Below are positions 23,985 through 31,894 of a stretch of DNA of 34,877 nucleotides, piece by piece. The notes under the pieces are model-generated. The model searched no databases. It was not told where the DNA came from and was given only the letters and a program-made list of their open reading frames with translations. A program made the position numbers and the translations under genes. Source of the DNA: Anaerostipes sp. (GTDB lineage Bacteria > Bacillota > Clostridia > Lachnospirales > Lachnospiraceae); assembly GCA_028697725.1 (NCBI GenBank), contig JAQVEG010000028.1, forward strand, positions 1 through 34,877, in the 5' to 3' direction. Position 1 is the stretch's first letter, and every line of letters starts with the position of its first letter.

Positions 23985-25277
23985 CTAAATTAGTCCTGCT
24001 ATCTGTACTATAATTGCAATTATTACGTTGTAAATAGTATCGCAAACGGTTCCTACCACTTGTGCTCCATTTGACAAATCCATAGTTCCTGCAGATTTTA
24101 CAACTAATGTTGTGAGCCCTGCCATAAAACTCATGGCAACCATTTCATATATTGTAATTGTAATTGCAGAAACTAGCGTTTTTAATACATTCCCCTTTGA
24201 TGCCCAAGATGAAACGGTAGTTGTATATACCATCCCTCCAACGAGTCCGATTGGGAAAAAGTTCACGCCTGGAACAATAAATCCTAAAGCAATTGTAATC
24301 GGTATCATAATCACTGCTGTCTGAATAGCACAAGAATCACCTAATCCCAATGCCACATCCATACCAATATTAATATCATAATCATCCCCTAGTTTCTTTT
24401 GCATAAAATCAGAAGCTGCTTGTCCAATTGGACCTAACCCCTCTAATAATACAGAAACCATTCTTGGCAATAATACAATTGCAGCTGCAATTGAAATACT
24501 GATAATAAGTGTATTCGCTGCAGATTGTTTTGTAATCAAACACAAAATAATCCCAATAACAAAACTCATGACCGCCGTATCTCCAAACACACCCATCTTC
24601 TTACTCAGTGTATTTAAATCTAATTGCGAATCCTTAACTCCCGGAATACGATCTAAAATCCAGTTTGTAATTTTAGCAATTGGATAAGCTGTAACCATAG
24701 CAAATTGAGTTGTTACAGCAGTTCCCTCCTGTCCAAAATACTCTTGCCAACTCTCAGCAGTCGCATCTGCGACTTTTAACATAACAACGGAACAGGCTAA
24801 TGCAACAATTGTTCCAGCCGCTCCAGCTGTCAGCGTTGAGAACCCAGCAATTTTCATTGGATAGTAAACCATACATGCTGTAATTAGAAAATGCCAATAA
24901 TTCCACAGATCAACATTCAGTGTTTTTGTAAATTTTAACCTTACTAAAATAAAATTCAAAATAAATCCTAATGGTATTACCAAGATTGCAAATGGTGTGG
25001 ACCAACCTGCCGCTCCTAACGCAGGCCATCCACCATCAATAACCGTAAATCCACCTCCAAGATTTTGATAATAGCCCGAAATATTTCCCATTGCATTTGT
25101 TAGTATTCCAAGTGCTGTACTTATTCCTAAAAATCCTATTCCAACCATCAATCCATTTCTAACTGCTTTTTTCACACCAATTCTAAAATATAAGCCAAGC
25201 AATGCAATAATGATTGGTAATATAGCTGATGCTCCCACATCCGAAATAAATTTTACGACTCCACTTAATATTTCCAT
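23985..25277 (-). CDS. PTS EIIC, galactitol family (GatC-like)
   Basis: The 430-residue polytopic membrane protein begins VVKFISDVGASAILPIIIAL and contains LGLYFRIGVKKAVRNGL, the conserved start of the GatC family. Other matches are the GGWPALGAAGW loop and KKLGDDYDINIGMDVALG. It forms the channel of a galactitol-type PTS with the IIB just upstream and the IIA four genes on. The substrate class in this family is hexitols and pentitols. AAGGAGG precedes the ATG. Confidence 0.93.
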   Translation of the reverse strand: MEILSGVVKFISDVGASAILPIIIALLGLYFRIGVKKAVRNGLMVGIGFLGISTALGILTNAMGNISGYYQNLGGGFTVIDGGWPALGAAGWSTPFAILVIPLGFILNFILVRLKFTKTLNVDLWNYWHFLITACMVYYPMKIAGFSTLTAGAAGTIVALACSVVMLKVADATAESWQEYFGQEGTAVTTQFAMVTAYPIAKITNWILDRIPGVKDSQLDLNTLSKKMGVFGDTAVMSFVIGIILCLITKQSAANTLIISISIAAAIVLLPRMVSVLLEGLGPIGQAASDFMQKKLGDDYDINIGMDVALGLGDSCAIQTAVIMIPITIALGFIVPGVNFFPIGLVGGMVYTTTVSSWASKGNVLKTLVSAITITIYEMVAMSFMAGLTTLVVKSAGTMDLSNGAQVVGTVCDTIYNVIIAIIVQIAGLI

Positions 25278-25308
25278 ATATACCTCCTTGTGCTATCGTT
25301 TTACATAA

Positions 25309-25614
25309 TTAATTAATCGTTTCATTTAAATCCAAAATAATTTCTTTAATTTCAGCAACTTTCTTTTCTCTCTTTATTCCAGTAAGAAAAGCAGTTACAT
25401 TAACAATTGGACAACTAATCTTTTCACGATAACAATTTGTAACAAATACAATATCAACTTCATCTGCTTTTGTCGCTATTTCTGAAACTGTTCCTTTAAT
25501 AAGGTTTACTTCAATTCCGACTTCATCAAATATTTCTTTAATTGCATTTGCTGCAACTGTTGATGTTGCAATTCCACTGCCACAAGCTACCATTGCTTTT
25601 ATTGGTCTACCCAT
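25309..25614 (-). CDS. PTS EIIB, galactitol family (GatB-like)
   Basis: The 101-residue phosphocarrier begins MGRPIKAMVACGSGIATSTV, with the phospho-cysteine C11 in the P-loop, followed by VFVTNCYRE. The ATG at 25614 was preferred over an upstream in-frame ATG at 25686: GGAGATG lies 6 nt before it and the extra residues do not fit the family. It is the first gene of the operon, about 100 bp from the promoter at 25722-25750. Confidence 0.92.
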   Translation of the reverse strand: MGRPIKAMVACGSGIATSTVAANAIKEIFDEVGIEVNLIKGTVSEIATKADEVDIVFVTNCYREKISCPIVNVTAFLTGIKREKKVAEIKEIILDLNETIN

Positions 25615-25705
25615 AAATTCATCTCCTTTCTTTGAATTATTTATGTCTTTAAAAATATGTTTATGTTTTATTATGAGCTGTAACATTCATTTTTGAGTTA
25701 TTTTT

Positions 25706-25845
25706 TGACTTCTTTAATTCAATCTTACGCTTCGAAACGACACTTGTCAAGCATTTTTGATTATTTCTGTTCACTTTTTTGATTTATTTCGACTCTTTTA
25801 GTTCATTTTTATCGTTATATGTATATATTTGACTCTTTTGCGTCA
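25706..25845. promoter_or_regulatory. Array of four 16-bp operator-like repeats (probable DeoR-type regulator sites)
   Basis: Four related 16-mers are seen: TGACTTCTTTAATTCA (25706-25721), TGATTATTTCTGTTCA (25758-25773), CGACTCTTTTAGTTCA (25790-25805) and TGACTCTTTTGCGTCA (25830-25845). The consensus is TGACTCTTTTAGTTCA, with outer TGAC/GTCA half sites. Start distances of 52, 32 and 40 bp are close to whole helical turns. The first covers the start point of the IIB operon and the second abuts its -35. The fourth overlaps the promoter of the HAD-deoR pair. The regulator is most likely the adjacent DeoR-family protein. Confidence 0.65.
25722..25750 (-). promoter_or_regulatory. Promoter of the galactitol-type PTS operon
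   Basis: On the minus strand TTGACA (25750-25745) and TAAGAT (25727-25722) are separated by 17 bp, a near-consensus sigma-A promoter. Such a good promoter needs repression, consistent with flanking operator repeats. The 5' untranslated region is about 100 nt and AT-rich without clear structure. Confidence 0.7.
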
Positions 25846-25857
25846 TTTTGTTATTAT
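25829..25857 (+). promoter_or_regulatory. Probable promoter of the HAD phosphatase and deoR-type genes
   Basis: TTGACT (25829-25834) and TATTAT (25852-25857) are separated by 17 bp and overlap an operator-like repeat, which suggests autoregulation. A second TATAAT at 25886-25891 lacks a good -35. The rest of the 345-bp gap between the divergent starts is AT-rich and holds no gene. Confidence 0.5.
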
Positions 25858-25959
25858 TAATATGAGCTTAAGTAAATTTTATGAGTATAATGCATTAGAG
25901 AGATTATATTTAGACTTTTTGATAACTATGATTCAATTATCAATGATAGGAGTTTAGAT

Positions 25960-26805
25960 ATGATAAAAACACTTGGGCTGATTGCCTTTGATTTAGATGG
26001 AACTGTACTTAATGATTATAAAAAAATAGATGATGTCACAAAAAACATTTTAAAGAAATGCGGTAAAAATGGTATTTATACTATTCCAGCTACTGGACGA
26101 GAACTTTCAAGTATTCCACCTTTTATAATGAATAACTTAGATTTAAACTACGCAATTACTTCTAATGGTGCAAAAATATATAATCTTACTACTAATAAAA
26201 CTATATATTCAAACGAAATGTCATATTCTTTAATTCATCATTTGCTAAACACCTTTCTTCCTTTAGGTGCCAACGCAACTTTTGATGTTAACATTAATGG
26301 TAAAAATTATATTGATTTGAATGACTATAAAAAATTAGGTAGGATATTGCATAGTTCCGCTATGTATTCTGAATTTAAGAATAATACTAATATCGTTTCA
26401 GACTTAGGTGCTTATATTATGGAAAGAAAACAAAATGTTGAAAAATTTCAGATTTTACTTTCTGATTCTTTCCAAAAGAATGATTTTATTAAAATTTTAA
26501 ACGACTACCCTGAATTAAAAATCTCATCATCATCTTCTTTTAATATTGAACTTAATAACGCAACTGCGAATAAAGGAGAAGCTCTAACACATCTGGCAAA
26601 TCATTTAGATATCCCCATGTCCTCAGTTCTTTCTTTCGGTGACGGTTTTAATGATTGGGAAATGCTTCTCAAATCTGGATATTCTTGTGCTATGGGAAAT
26701 AGTCCTTCAGAAATCAAGACGCTATGCAACTATGTAACAAAAAATAACAATAACAATGGTATAGCTTATGCTTTAAGCTTACTAATTCCAAATTTATTGT
26801 TTTAA
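25960..26805 (+). CDS. HAD-IIB (Cof-type) phosphatase
   Basis: The 281-residue haloacid dehalogenase-type hydrolase has motif I in IAFDLDGTVLN (nucleophile D11, acid D13), motif II in PATGRE, the Lys of motif III in TANKGEAL, and motif IV in FGDGFNDWEML. The cap domain lies in the middle (about 85-190). Cof-type enzymes dephosphorylate sugar phosphates or FMN. Placed between a PTS operon and its regulator, it probably removes toxic accumulating sugar or polyol phosphates. AGGAG lies 8 nt before the ATG. Base composition is more AT-rich than in the left half of the window. Confidence 0.9.
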   Translation: MIKTLGLIAFDLDGTVLNDYKKIDDVTKNILKKCGKNGIYTIPATGRELSSIPPFIMNNLDLNYAITSNGAKIYNLTTNKTIYSNEMSYSLIHHLLNTFLPLGANATFDVNINGKNYIDLNDYKKLGRILHSSAMYSEFKNNTNIVSDLGAYIMERKQNVEKFQILLSDSFQKNDFIKILNDYPELKISSSSSFNIELNNATANKGEALTHLANHLDIPMSSVLSFGDGFNDWEMLLKSGYSCAMGNSPSEIKTLCNYVTKNNNNNGIAYALSLLIPNLLF

Positions 26806-26831
26806 ACTTATTTTAATTAAGGAGACTTACT

Positions 26832-27605
26832 ATGAAAAAAAAAGAAAAAAGACTAGCTGAATTGTATCAATATATTAACTCTTTTGAATATATTTCTATT
26901 AATGATTTGATGATGCAATTTAATGTTTCAAAATCAACTATTGTACGAGATTTAGATATGTTGGCTAGGCAAGAATTGATAGAGCGTTTTCATGGTGGTG
27001 CTCGAGCCCTTTCAGATGAGCGTGTAACAAAATTTAATATTCGCGAAAAAATAAATGAAGAGAAAAAAATATTAATTGCTCGTGAAGCTGCTAAATTAGT
27101 TAAAAATCACGATACAATTTACCTAGATACAGGATCCACATGTTTTCTTTTATACAAAGAAATCACAGCTACTGACATTACTATTTTTACACCAAATTTA
27201 GCTATTATTAATTATACGCCACGTTCAAATATTTCACATTTATACGCTCTTGAAGGTGAAGTATCTCAAAACAACTACTCTTTAGGCGGAAATTTAACTC
27301 TTGAAAATATGAAAAGAATTTTTCCAGAAAAAATGTTTTTTTCAGCAATTGGACTTAAAAAGTCTAATTCCTGCGAAATTCAATGTGCAAATGAAATTCA
27401 AGTTAGTACAATTCGCACTCTATGTGAAATGCAAGGTGAGAAGATACTGTTATTAGACAGTTCCAAAATCGGGGTACATAAAACATTTCAAGGAAATAGC
27501 ATTAAAGATATTGATACTGTCATCATTGATAACAACGTAATTTCCGACGAAATTTCTAACATTAAATTTAACACCAAAAATTTGATTCTTGCAGATGAAT
27601 CTTAA
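26832..27605 (+). CDS. DeoR/GlpR-family transcriptional repressor
   Basis: The 257-residue regulator begins with a winged HTH (about 1-60: ISINDLMMQFNVSKSTIVRD, then RFHGGARA, the family hallmark). A DeoRC sugar-phosphate sensor domain (about 75-235) follows, with YLDTGSTCFLL and the C-terminal LLLDSSKIGVHKTF. The effector is normally a phosphorylated intermediate of the regulated pathway. It is co-transcribed with the HAD phosphatase (26-bp gap, AAGGAG) and faces the galactitol-type PTS operon across the operator array. It is therefore the likely regulator of that operon and of itself. Confidence 0.93.
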   Translation: MKKKEKRLAELYQYINSFEYISINDLMMQFNVSKSTIVRDLDMLARQELIERFHGGARALSDERVTKFNIREKINEEKKILIAREAAKLVKNHDTIYLDTGSTCFLLYKEITATDITIFTPNLAIINYTPRSNISHLYALEGEVSQNNYSLGGNLTLENMKRIFPEKMFFSAIGLKKSNSCEIQCANEIQVSTIRTLCEMQGEKILLLDSSKIGVHKTFQGNSIKDIDTVIIDNNVISDEISNIKFNTKNLILADES

Positions 27606-27624
27606 CTTAGCTTTTAATTATTTA

Positions 27625-27661
27625 AAAACGGAACTGTTACACTTTGTTGCAATTCCGTTTT
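27625..27661. terminator. Bidirectional intrinsic terminator between converging operons
   Basis: AAAACGGAA (27625-27633) pairs with TTCCGTTTT (27653-27661). It sits between the DeoR-type gene (plus) and the HPr gene (minus), with A-rich and T-rich flanks on the two sides, so it can stop both. Confidence 0.8.
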
Positions 27662-27675
27662 ATATATTTATTTCA

Positions 27676-27933
27676 TTATAAATTATGTTCACAAAAATCT
27701 TTTAATTTTTTGATATCCTCGTCTTCATCTTCTCCTGTCACTTCAAATATAACTTCTTCTCCTTGATAAGCTCTTAATGTCAATAATGCTGGCATATTTA
27801 CTGCGTTTACTTTCTTGTCATCTTTGCGTACAATTACTTTGCTTTTTAAAGAAACTACAAGCTGTGAAAGCATCACTGCTGGTTTTGCATGAAGCCCTTC
27901 TTTCATCTTTAAAACATAATCGAAACTCTTCAT
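27676..27933 (-). CDS. HPr-family phosphocarrier lacking the regulatory serine
   Basis: The 85-residue protein has HPr length and the active-site histidine in KEGLHAKPAVML (H15), which receives phosphate from enzyme I. The position of regulatory Ser46 (VNLKSIMG in typical Gram-positive HPr) reads VNAVNMPA here, with Asn at 46. HPr kinase could therefore not phosphorylate it there. It is the last gene of the mannose-type operon and AAGGAG precedes the ATG. The inferred role is a dedicated phosphate donor for this operon that escapes control by HPr kinase and CcpA. It could also be a PTS-independent HPr-like domain, but the kept His15 argues for transfer. Confidence 0.9.
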   Translation of the reverse strand: MKSFDYVLKMKEGLHAKPAVMLSQLVVSLKSKVIVRKDDKKVNAVNMPALLTLRAYQGEEVIFEVTGEDEDEDIKKLKDFCEHNL

Positions 27934-27948
27934 TTCAACTCCTTTTTC

Positions 27949-28509
27949 TTATGCTGTCATCAAACGATTTATTTCTTCCTTGATTCTCTTTGCAAAATTA
28001 AACGATTGACGAAATGCATAACTTTTAATCCGAACTGGCTTATCAATCAGTTGAATGTTTTTTGTTTTATGATCTTTTGTAGAAATCTGAACTGTCAAAT
28101 AATTCATAACACTTTCGTCTCTTTGAATCTTTACTTTCTTCTCTAATTCTTCTAAATCCATATATGGATCAATTTTAATTTCACATTGTTTAATATTTGA
28201 AATATCATAAAATTCTGGTGCATCTACTTTTTGATTTGTCATGCGATTGTTTGGAATACAAATTCGATGATTCTTTTCATCTACTAATAAATAATTTCCA
28301 ATTCGTCCTGTCATCTCAAAATTTTCAAGGCTCTTTACATCCAATTCCTGATTGCATAGTTCTTTGATTTCGGCAAGATCTTTCTGAATAATTGTTTCTG
28401 TAAACTGCCGACTTGCTTTTCGATAACACTCTTTGCATATATAACCATCTGCATATTTAAATTTATTCATAAGTCCAATTTTGTTTCCACATACATCACA
28501 TGTTTTCAT
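27949..28509 (-). CDS. DUF4428-type zinc-ribbon protein of unknown function
   Basis: The 186-residue protein starts with a small zinc ribbon (MKTCDVCGNKIGLMNKFK, then ICKECY), the feature of DUF4428 proteins. The remaining part (about 65-185) is a beta-rich soluble domain (TGRIGNYLLVDEKNHRICIP) with a basic helical end, not assigned by me; a PH-like fold is possible. Its ATG overlaps the kinase stop by ATGA, so it is translated with the metabolic genes. A function in a PTS operon is not known to me; it might sense stress or bind another component. Confidence 0.75.
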   Translation of the reverse strand: MKTCDVCGNKIGLMNKFKYADGYICKECYRKASRQFTETIIQKDLAEIKELCNQELDVKSLENFEMTGRIGNYLLVDEKNHRICIPNNRMTNQKVDAPEFYDISNIKQCEIKIDPYMDLEELEKKVKIQRDESVMNYLTVQISTKDHKTKNIQLIDKPVRIKSYAFRQSFNFAKRIKEEINRLMTA

Positions 28510-29975
28510 ACAAATATCTCCTTTAATGCATCGTGCAATTTCAGATATGTTTCATACTTCTTTTGATAAAGCTTTTGATTATAAGTTCTTGGGGAAAATG
28601 TCTCTTTTACATGAACTGTCTTTTCAATGACAGAGTCCATGGATACTTCTCCCATAGTTCCTGCTGCTGCCAATGCCATTCCGTAACCTGCGCCTGCTCC
28701 CCCTTCTGTCTGACACACGCTAACTCCTAATATATCTGCAAGAATCTGCATCCATATTCTGTTTTTGGAGCCTCCACCGATTACTTTTAAATTCTCTAAC
28801 TTTTCTCTAGGTATTTTCATTACTTCTGTCAACTGTCGTACAGCAAAGCAAATGCCTTCCATTACAGCAATTGTCATATTCTTTCTTGTGGTATCTGTTC
28901 CAAGTCCAAAAAATGCTCCACGTATATCTGCATCTGCATAGATTGCTTTGTCTCCAACAAGGTGAGGATAAAATAGAATATTACTCTCTCCTAAATGTGC
29001 CATATCTACCTTGGTTTCTTGATCAAAATCTGTGGATTCTAATATATTTTTTGTCCACCATGCAAAACTACTTCCGCAAGATTGAACCACCCCTTGTACT
29101 AAAATCATGATATTTTTTTGGTCAAATGAGAACATAATATTTTTCCCTTTTGCAGAAAAATCAATCTCTTCTTTTGGATACATTAACACCCCAGATGTTC
29201 CAAAGGATAAGACTGGGTATTTTTTTGCAAAACAACCAGTACAAATTGCTGCTGCAGGATTATCTCCTGTTCCAACTAATACTTTTACATTGTTTGAAAA
29301 ACCATATTTTTCTTTCCATTGATCTAACACTGTTCCTGCAATTTCACTGCTCCCTTTTACTTCTGGATAAATATCCTTCGGAAAATCCAACATTTCGCGG
29401 ATTTCCGAAGACCATTTACCTTGATTTAAATCAAAAAGAGAAGATGTTGATGCTTCACAAAAGTCTGTTTGACAGAATCCTGTTAAGCGATATACAATAT
29501 AGTCTGGACCAATTAAAAATTTCTTGATTTCCTTGAAATTATCTGGTTCATTTTCTTTCAGCCATAATAAATTCATCGCTGGGCTGCCAGTGGAGATAAT
29601 ATTGGCTATATGAGAGACTTTTGGAATGTTTTGTAGTTGTTGTCTGATACCCGCAACTCTTTCATTGGTACGTGTATCATTCCACATCAACGCTGGCCTT
29701 ATGGACTTTCCATCTTTCCCTAAAAAGATGACTGTATGCATTTGGCCAGTCACTCCAATTGCTTTCACACATTTGGCATTCTGTCCACTTAACAAATCTG
29801 TCATTGCTAAATCTACCGCCTGCATCCATGTCTCTGGATCAATTTCCTTCCAGCCAGACTTTGGTTCATTTATTTCATATTCCTGGTTGCTTTCATTTAT
29901 CACTTCTCCCGTTTCTGCAATTAAGGTCAATTTCGCGGATGAAGTTCCAATATCAATTCCAACATAGTATCCCAT
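28506..29975 (-). CDS. xylB: FGGY-family carbohydrate kinase (xylulokinase-like)
   Basis: The 489-residue kinase has the FGGY family architecture of two actin-like domains: phosphate loop YVGIDIGTSSAKLTL, WKEIDPETW, the substrate motif VTGQMHTVIFLGKDG, WNDTRTNER, the catalytic Asp in VGTGDNPAAAI, and VIGGGSKNRIWMQI with GAGAGYGMALAA. Xylulokinase makes xylulose-5-P from D-xylulose. The ATG at 29975 has TTTGGAGAA upstream; a TTG start 15 bp earlier lacks a site. A kinase behind a PTS is odd, since the imported sugar is already phosphorylated. It may make a ketose bisphosphate for the divergent class II aldolase, or the PTS may only deliver one of several substrates. Confidence 0.85.
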   Translation of the reverse strand: MGYYVGIDIGTSSAKLTLIAETGEVINESNQEYEINEPKSGWKEIDPETWMQAVDLAMTDLLSGQNAKCVKAIGVTGQMHTVIFLGKDGKSIRPALMWNDTRTNERVAGIRQQLQNIPKVSHIANIISTGSPAMNLLWLKENEPDNFKEIKKFLIGPDYIVYRLTGFCQTDFCEASTSSLFDLNQGKWSSEIREMLDFPKDIYPEVKGSSEIAGTVLDQWKEKYGFSNNVKVLVGTGDNPAAAICTGCFAKKYPVLSFGTSGVLMYPKEEIDFSAKGKNIMFSFDQKNIMILVQGVVQSCGSSFAWWTKNILESTDFDQETKVDMAHLGESNILFYPHLVGDKAIYADADIRGAFFGLGTDTTRKNMTIAVMEGICFAVRQLTEVMKIPREKLENLKVIGGGSKNRIWMQILADILGVSVCQTEGGAGAGYGMALAAAGTMGEVSMDSVIEKTVHVKETFSPRTYNQKLYQKKYETYLKLHDALKEIFV

Positions 29976-29979
29976 TGAT

Positions 29980-31026
29980 TTATTCTCCAAATTTAAGTAT
30001 TACTTTATATGTATCTGGTTTTGCTGCTAATTCAATTGCCTGCCCAAATTCTTCATAGTCAAAAATTGCACCGGTAAATACAGTTGGATCTACAATATCT
30101 TTTCCAATCAATTCAACTGCCTGATGGAAAGATGATACTGTTGGGCTCACTGCTCCTGTAATGGTTTTCTGGTACGAATGAATTGCTCCCATATTTACTG
30201 GAACAGGTTCATTTGGATGAATTGAGCTAAACATAACAGTTGTTCCTGTTGGTGCTGTCATGTCTACTGCCTGTGCTGCGATTGCTGGAATTGCCGTTGT
30301 ATTAAATACTGCGATTCCTCCTCGCCCTTGTGTCAAATTCTTAACTGCTTCCACTGCATCTCCTGCTAAAGGGTCAATTACATCATCACACCCAAGAGAA
30401 ATGGCTTTTTCTCTTCGTTCTTTTAAAGGTTCACTTAAAATTACTCTTGCCCCTTTTAATTTAGCAAGGATTACGTGAAGCAATCCCATAGTTCCACCAC
30501 CAATGATTACAACATCGTCACCATATTTTAAGCTGACTCTCTCCATGCTGTTTACAACACATGCCAATGGCTCAGTAAATGCCATTTTTTCAAATGATGT
30601 CTTGTCTGGGTAAACAAATAAATCTTCTGCTTTTGCTACTACATATTCTGCAAACCCACCATATCCTGATAGTCCATCTGGATTGTGGAAGATCTTACTA
30701 TTTTGATGTTCTTCACAGATGTTTTGATCTCCATGCTTACAGTAAAAACACTCTTTACAATCATCAATAATATACTGAACAACTTTCTGTCCTTCTTTGA
30801 ATCTGTTTTTATTTACGCCAGATCCTATTTTTGCAATGATTCCACCATACTCATGTCCACCAATTCTTGGATAACTATAATTACAGTCTCCATTGAAATC
30901 GCGAACATCATTGGTACAGATTCCAGAAGCTTTAATTTCAATTAATACTTCATCATCTTTGATTTCTGGCACATTAATTTCTTTGATTGAAAAATCTTTT
31001 GGCTGATTTAAAATAATTGCTTTCAT
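29980..31026 (-). CDS. Zinc-dependent MDR polyol dehydrogenase
   Basis: The 348-residue MDR enzyme begins MKAIILNQPKDFSIKE. It has a variant catalytic zinc motif SGICTNDVRDF (usual CGTD reads CTND but the Cys stays), GGHEYGG, structural cysteines in DCKECFYCKHGDQNIC, and the Rossmann loop VIIGGGTMGLL. It probably oxidises a pentitol or hexitol, or its phosphate, to a ketose for the kinase encoded 4 bp downstream. The ribosome binding site is weak (GAGTGAG) and the gap to PTS IID is 26 bp. Confidence 0.9.
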   Translation of the reverse strand: MKAIILNQPKDFSIKEINVPEIKDDEVLIEIKASGICTNDVRDFNGDCNYSYPRIGGHEYGGIIAKIGSGVNKNRFKEGQKVVQYIIDDCKECFYCKHGDQNICEEHQNSKIFHNPDGLSGYGGFAEYVVAKAEDLFVYPDKTSFEKMAFTEPLACVVNSMERVSLKYGDDVVIIGGGTMGLLHVILAKLKGARVILSEPLKERREKAISLGCDDVIDPLAGDAVEAVKNLTQGRGGIAVFNTTAIPAIAAQAVDMTAPTGTTVMFSSIHPNEPVPVNMGAIHSYQKTITGAVSPTVSSFHQAVELIGKDIVDPTVFTGAIFDYEEFGQAIELAAKPDTYKVILKFGE

Positions 31027-31052
31027 CTTCTCACTCTTTCTATTTGATTATT

Positions 31053-31892
31053 CTAGTATGTTAAAATTCCTGTTGCTCCACCAACGATTCCAATTAAAAT
31101 AATTAAACCGATTACTTTAATAGAAGACCATCTTCTCTTGTTAAGTAAATAAAATACAAGTAAGGTAACTCCTAATGGAAGAATACTTGGGCAAACTGCA
31201 TCTAAGAAACTTTCTTGAACGTTATATGTTGATGTTGAACTTACGATCTTAAGACCACATGTTGCATTTACGTAGTTTACAATTAAACCACCCATTACCA
31301 TACAACCCATGATAGATGCACCCTTAATCAACTTGTTCAAAATACCTTTTTCTAAGAAGTCCATAATGGCTTCACTACCTGCTTTATACCCAAACATAAA
31401 GTTCCAGTAACTTAATGCATATGCTGCTGCCACGATAACTACCGCATAAATCACTGCACCCCATACATTTCCACTTCCTGAACGAGTTAAATCGATACAT
31501 ACAGCAAGTAAAATAGGAATTACAACACCTTGCCAAATGGTATCACCCATACCAGCTAAAGGTCCCATTAAAGAGGTTTTCAAGTTTGTAATAAATTCTC
31601 CTGGTATATCTTCGCCCAGGGCTTTTTGTTCTTCTAACGCAATTGCCATACCAAGGATACAAGCTCCAAATTCGATATGTACATTAAAGAATTCAATTTC
31701 ACGTTTCATTACTTCCTTACGCTTTGAAGGATTGTCTCTATATAAGAAGCCAATAATAGCTGAGAACATATGGGCACAAACCTGACCCATCATTCTTTCA
31801 TAGTTATAACATGTTTGTGGGAATGTCTCCCAAATGAACCACGCTTTCAGCAAGGCCCCTCTAGGAATTAAACTTTTTTTCTTTGTTTCCAT
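31053..31892 (-). CDS. PTS EIID, mannose family (second system)
   Basis: The 279-residue membrane subunit has ETFPQTCYNYERMMGQ, FNVHIEFGACILGMAIALEE and SLMGPLAGMGDTIWQG, the family hallmarks, and a hydrophobic C-terminal half. Its ribosome binding site GAGGAGG is embedded in the acidic tail codons at the end of the IIC gene, 10 nt before the ATG. Confidence 0.95.
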   Translation of the reverse strand: METKKKSLIPRGALLKAWFIWETFPQTCYNYERMMGQVCAHMFSAIIGFLYRDNPSKRKEVMKREIEFFNVHIEFGACILGMAIALEEQKALGEDIPGEFITNLKTSLMGPLAGMGDTIWQGVVIPILLAVCIDLTRSGSGNVWGAVIYAVVIVAAAYALSYWNFMFGYKAGSEAIMDFLEKGILNKLIKGASIMGCMVMGGLIVNYVNATCGLKIVSSTSTYNVQESFLDAVCPSILPLGVTLLVFYLLNKRRWSSIKVIGLIILIGIVGGATGILTY

Positions 31893-31894
31893 AG

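Noticed and set aside
25615-25959. Riboswitch or small RNA in the longest gene-free gap
   Set aside because: No conserved aptamer pattern or stable GC stem is visible; the gap is explained by two promoters and repeat operators.
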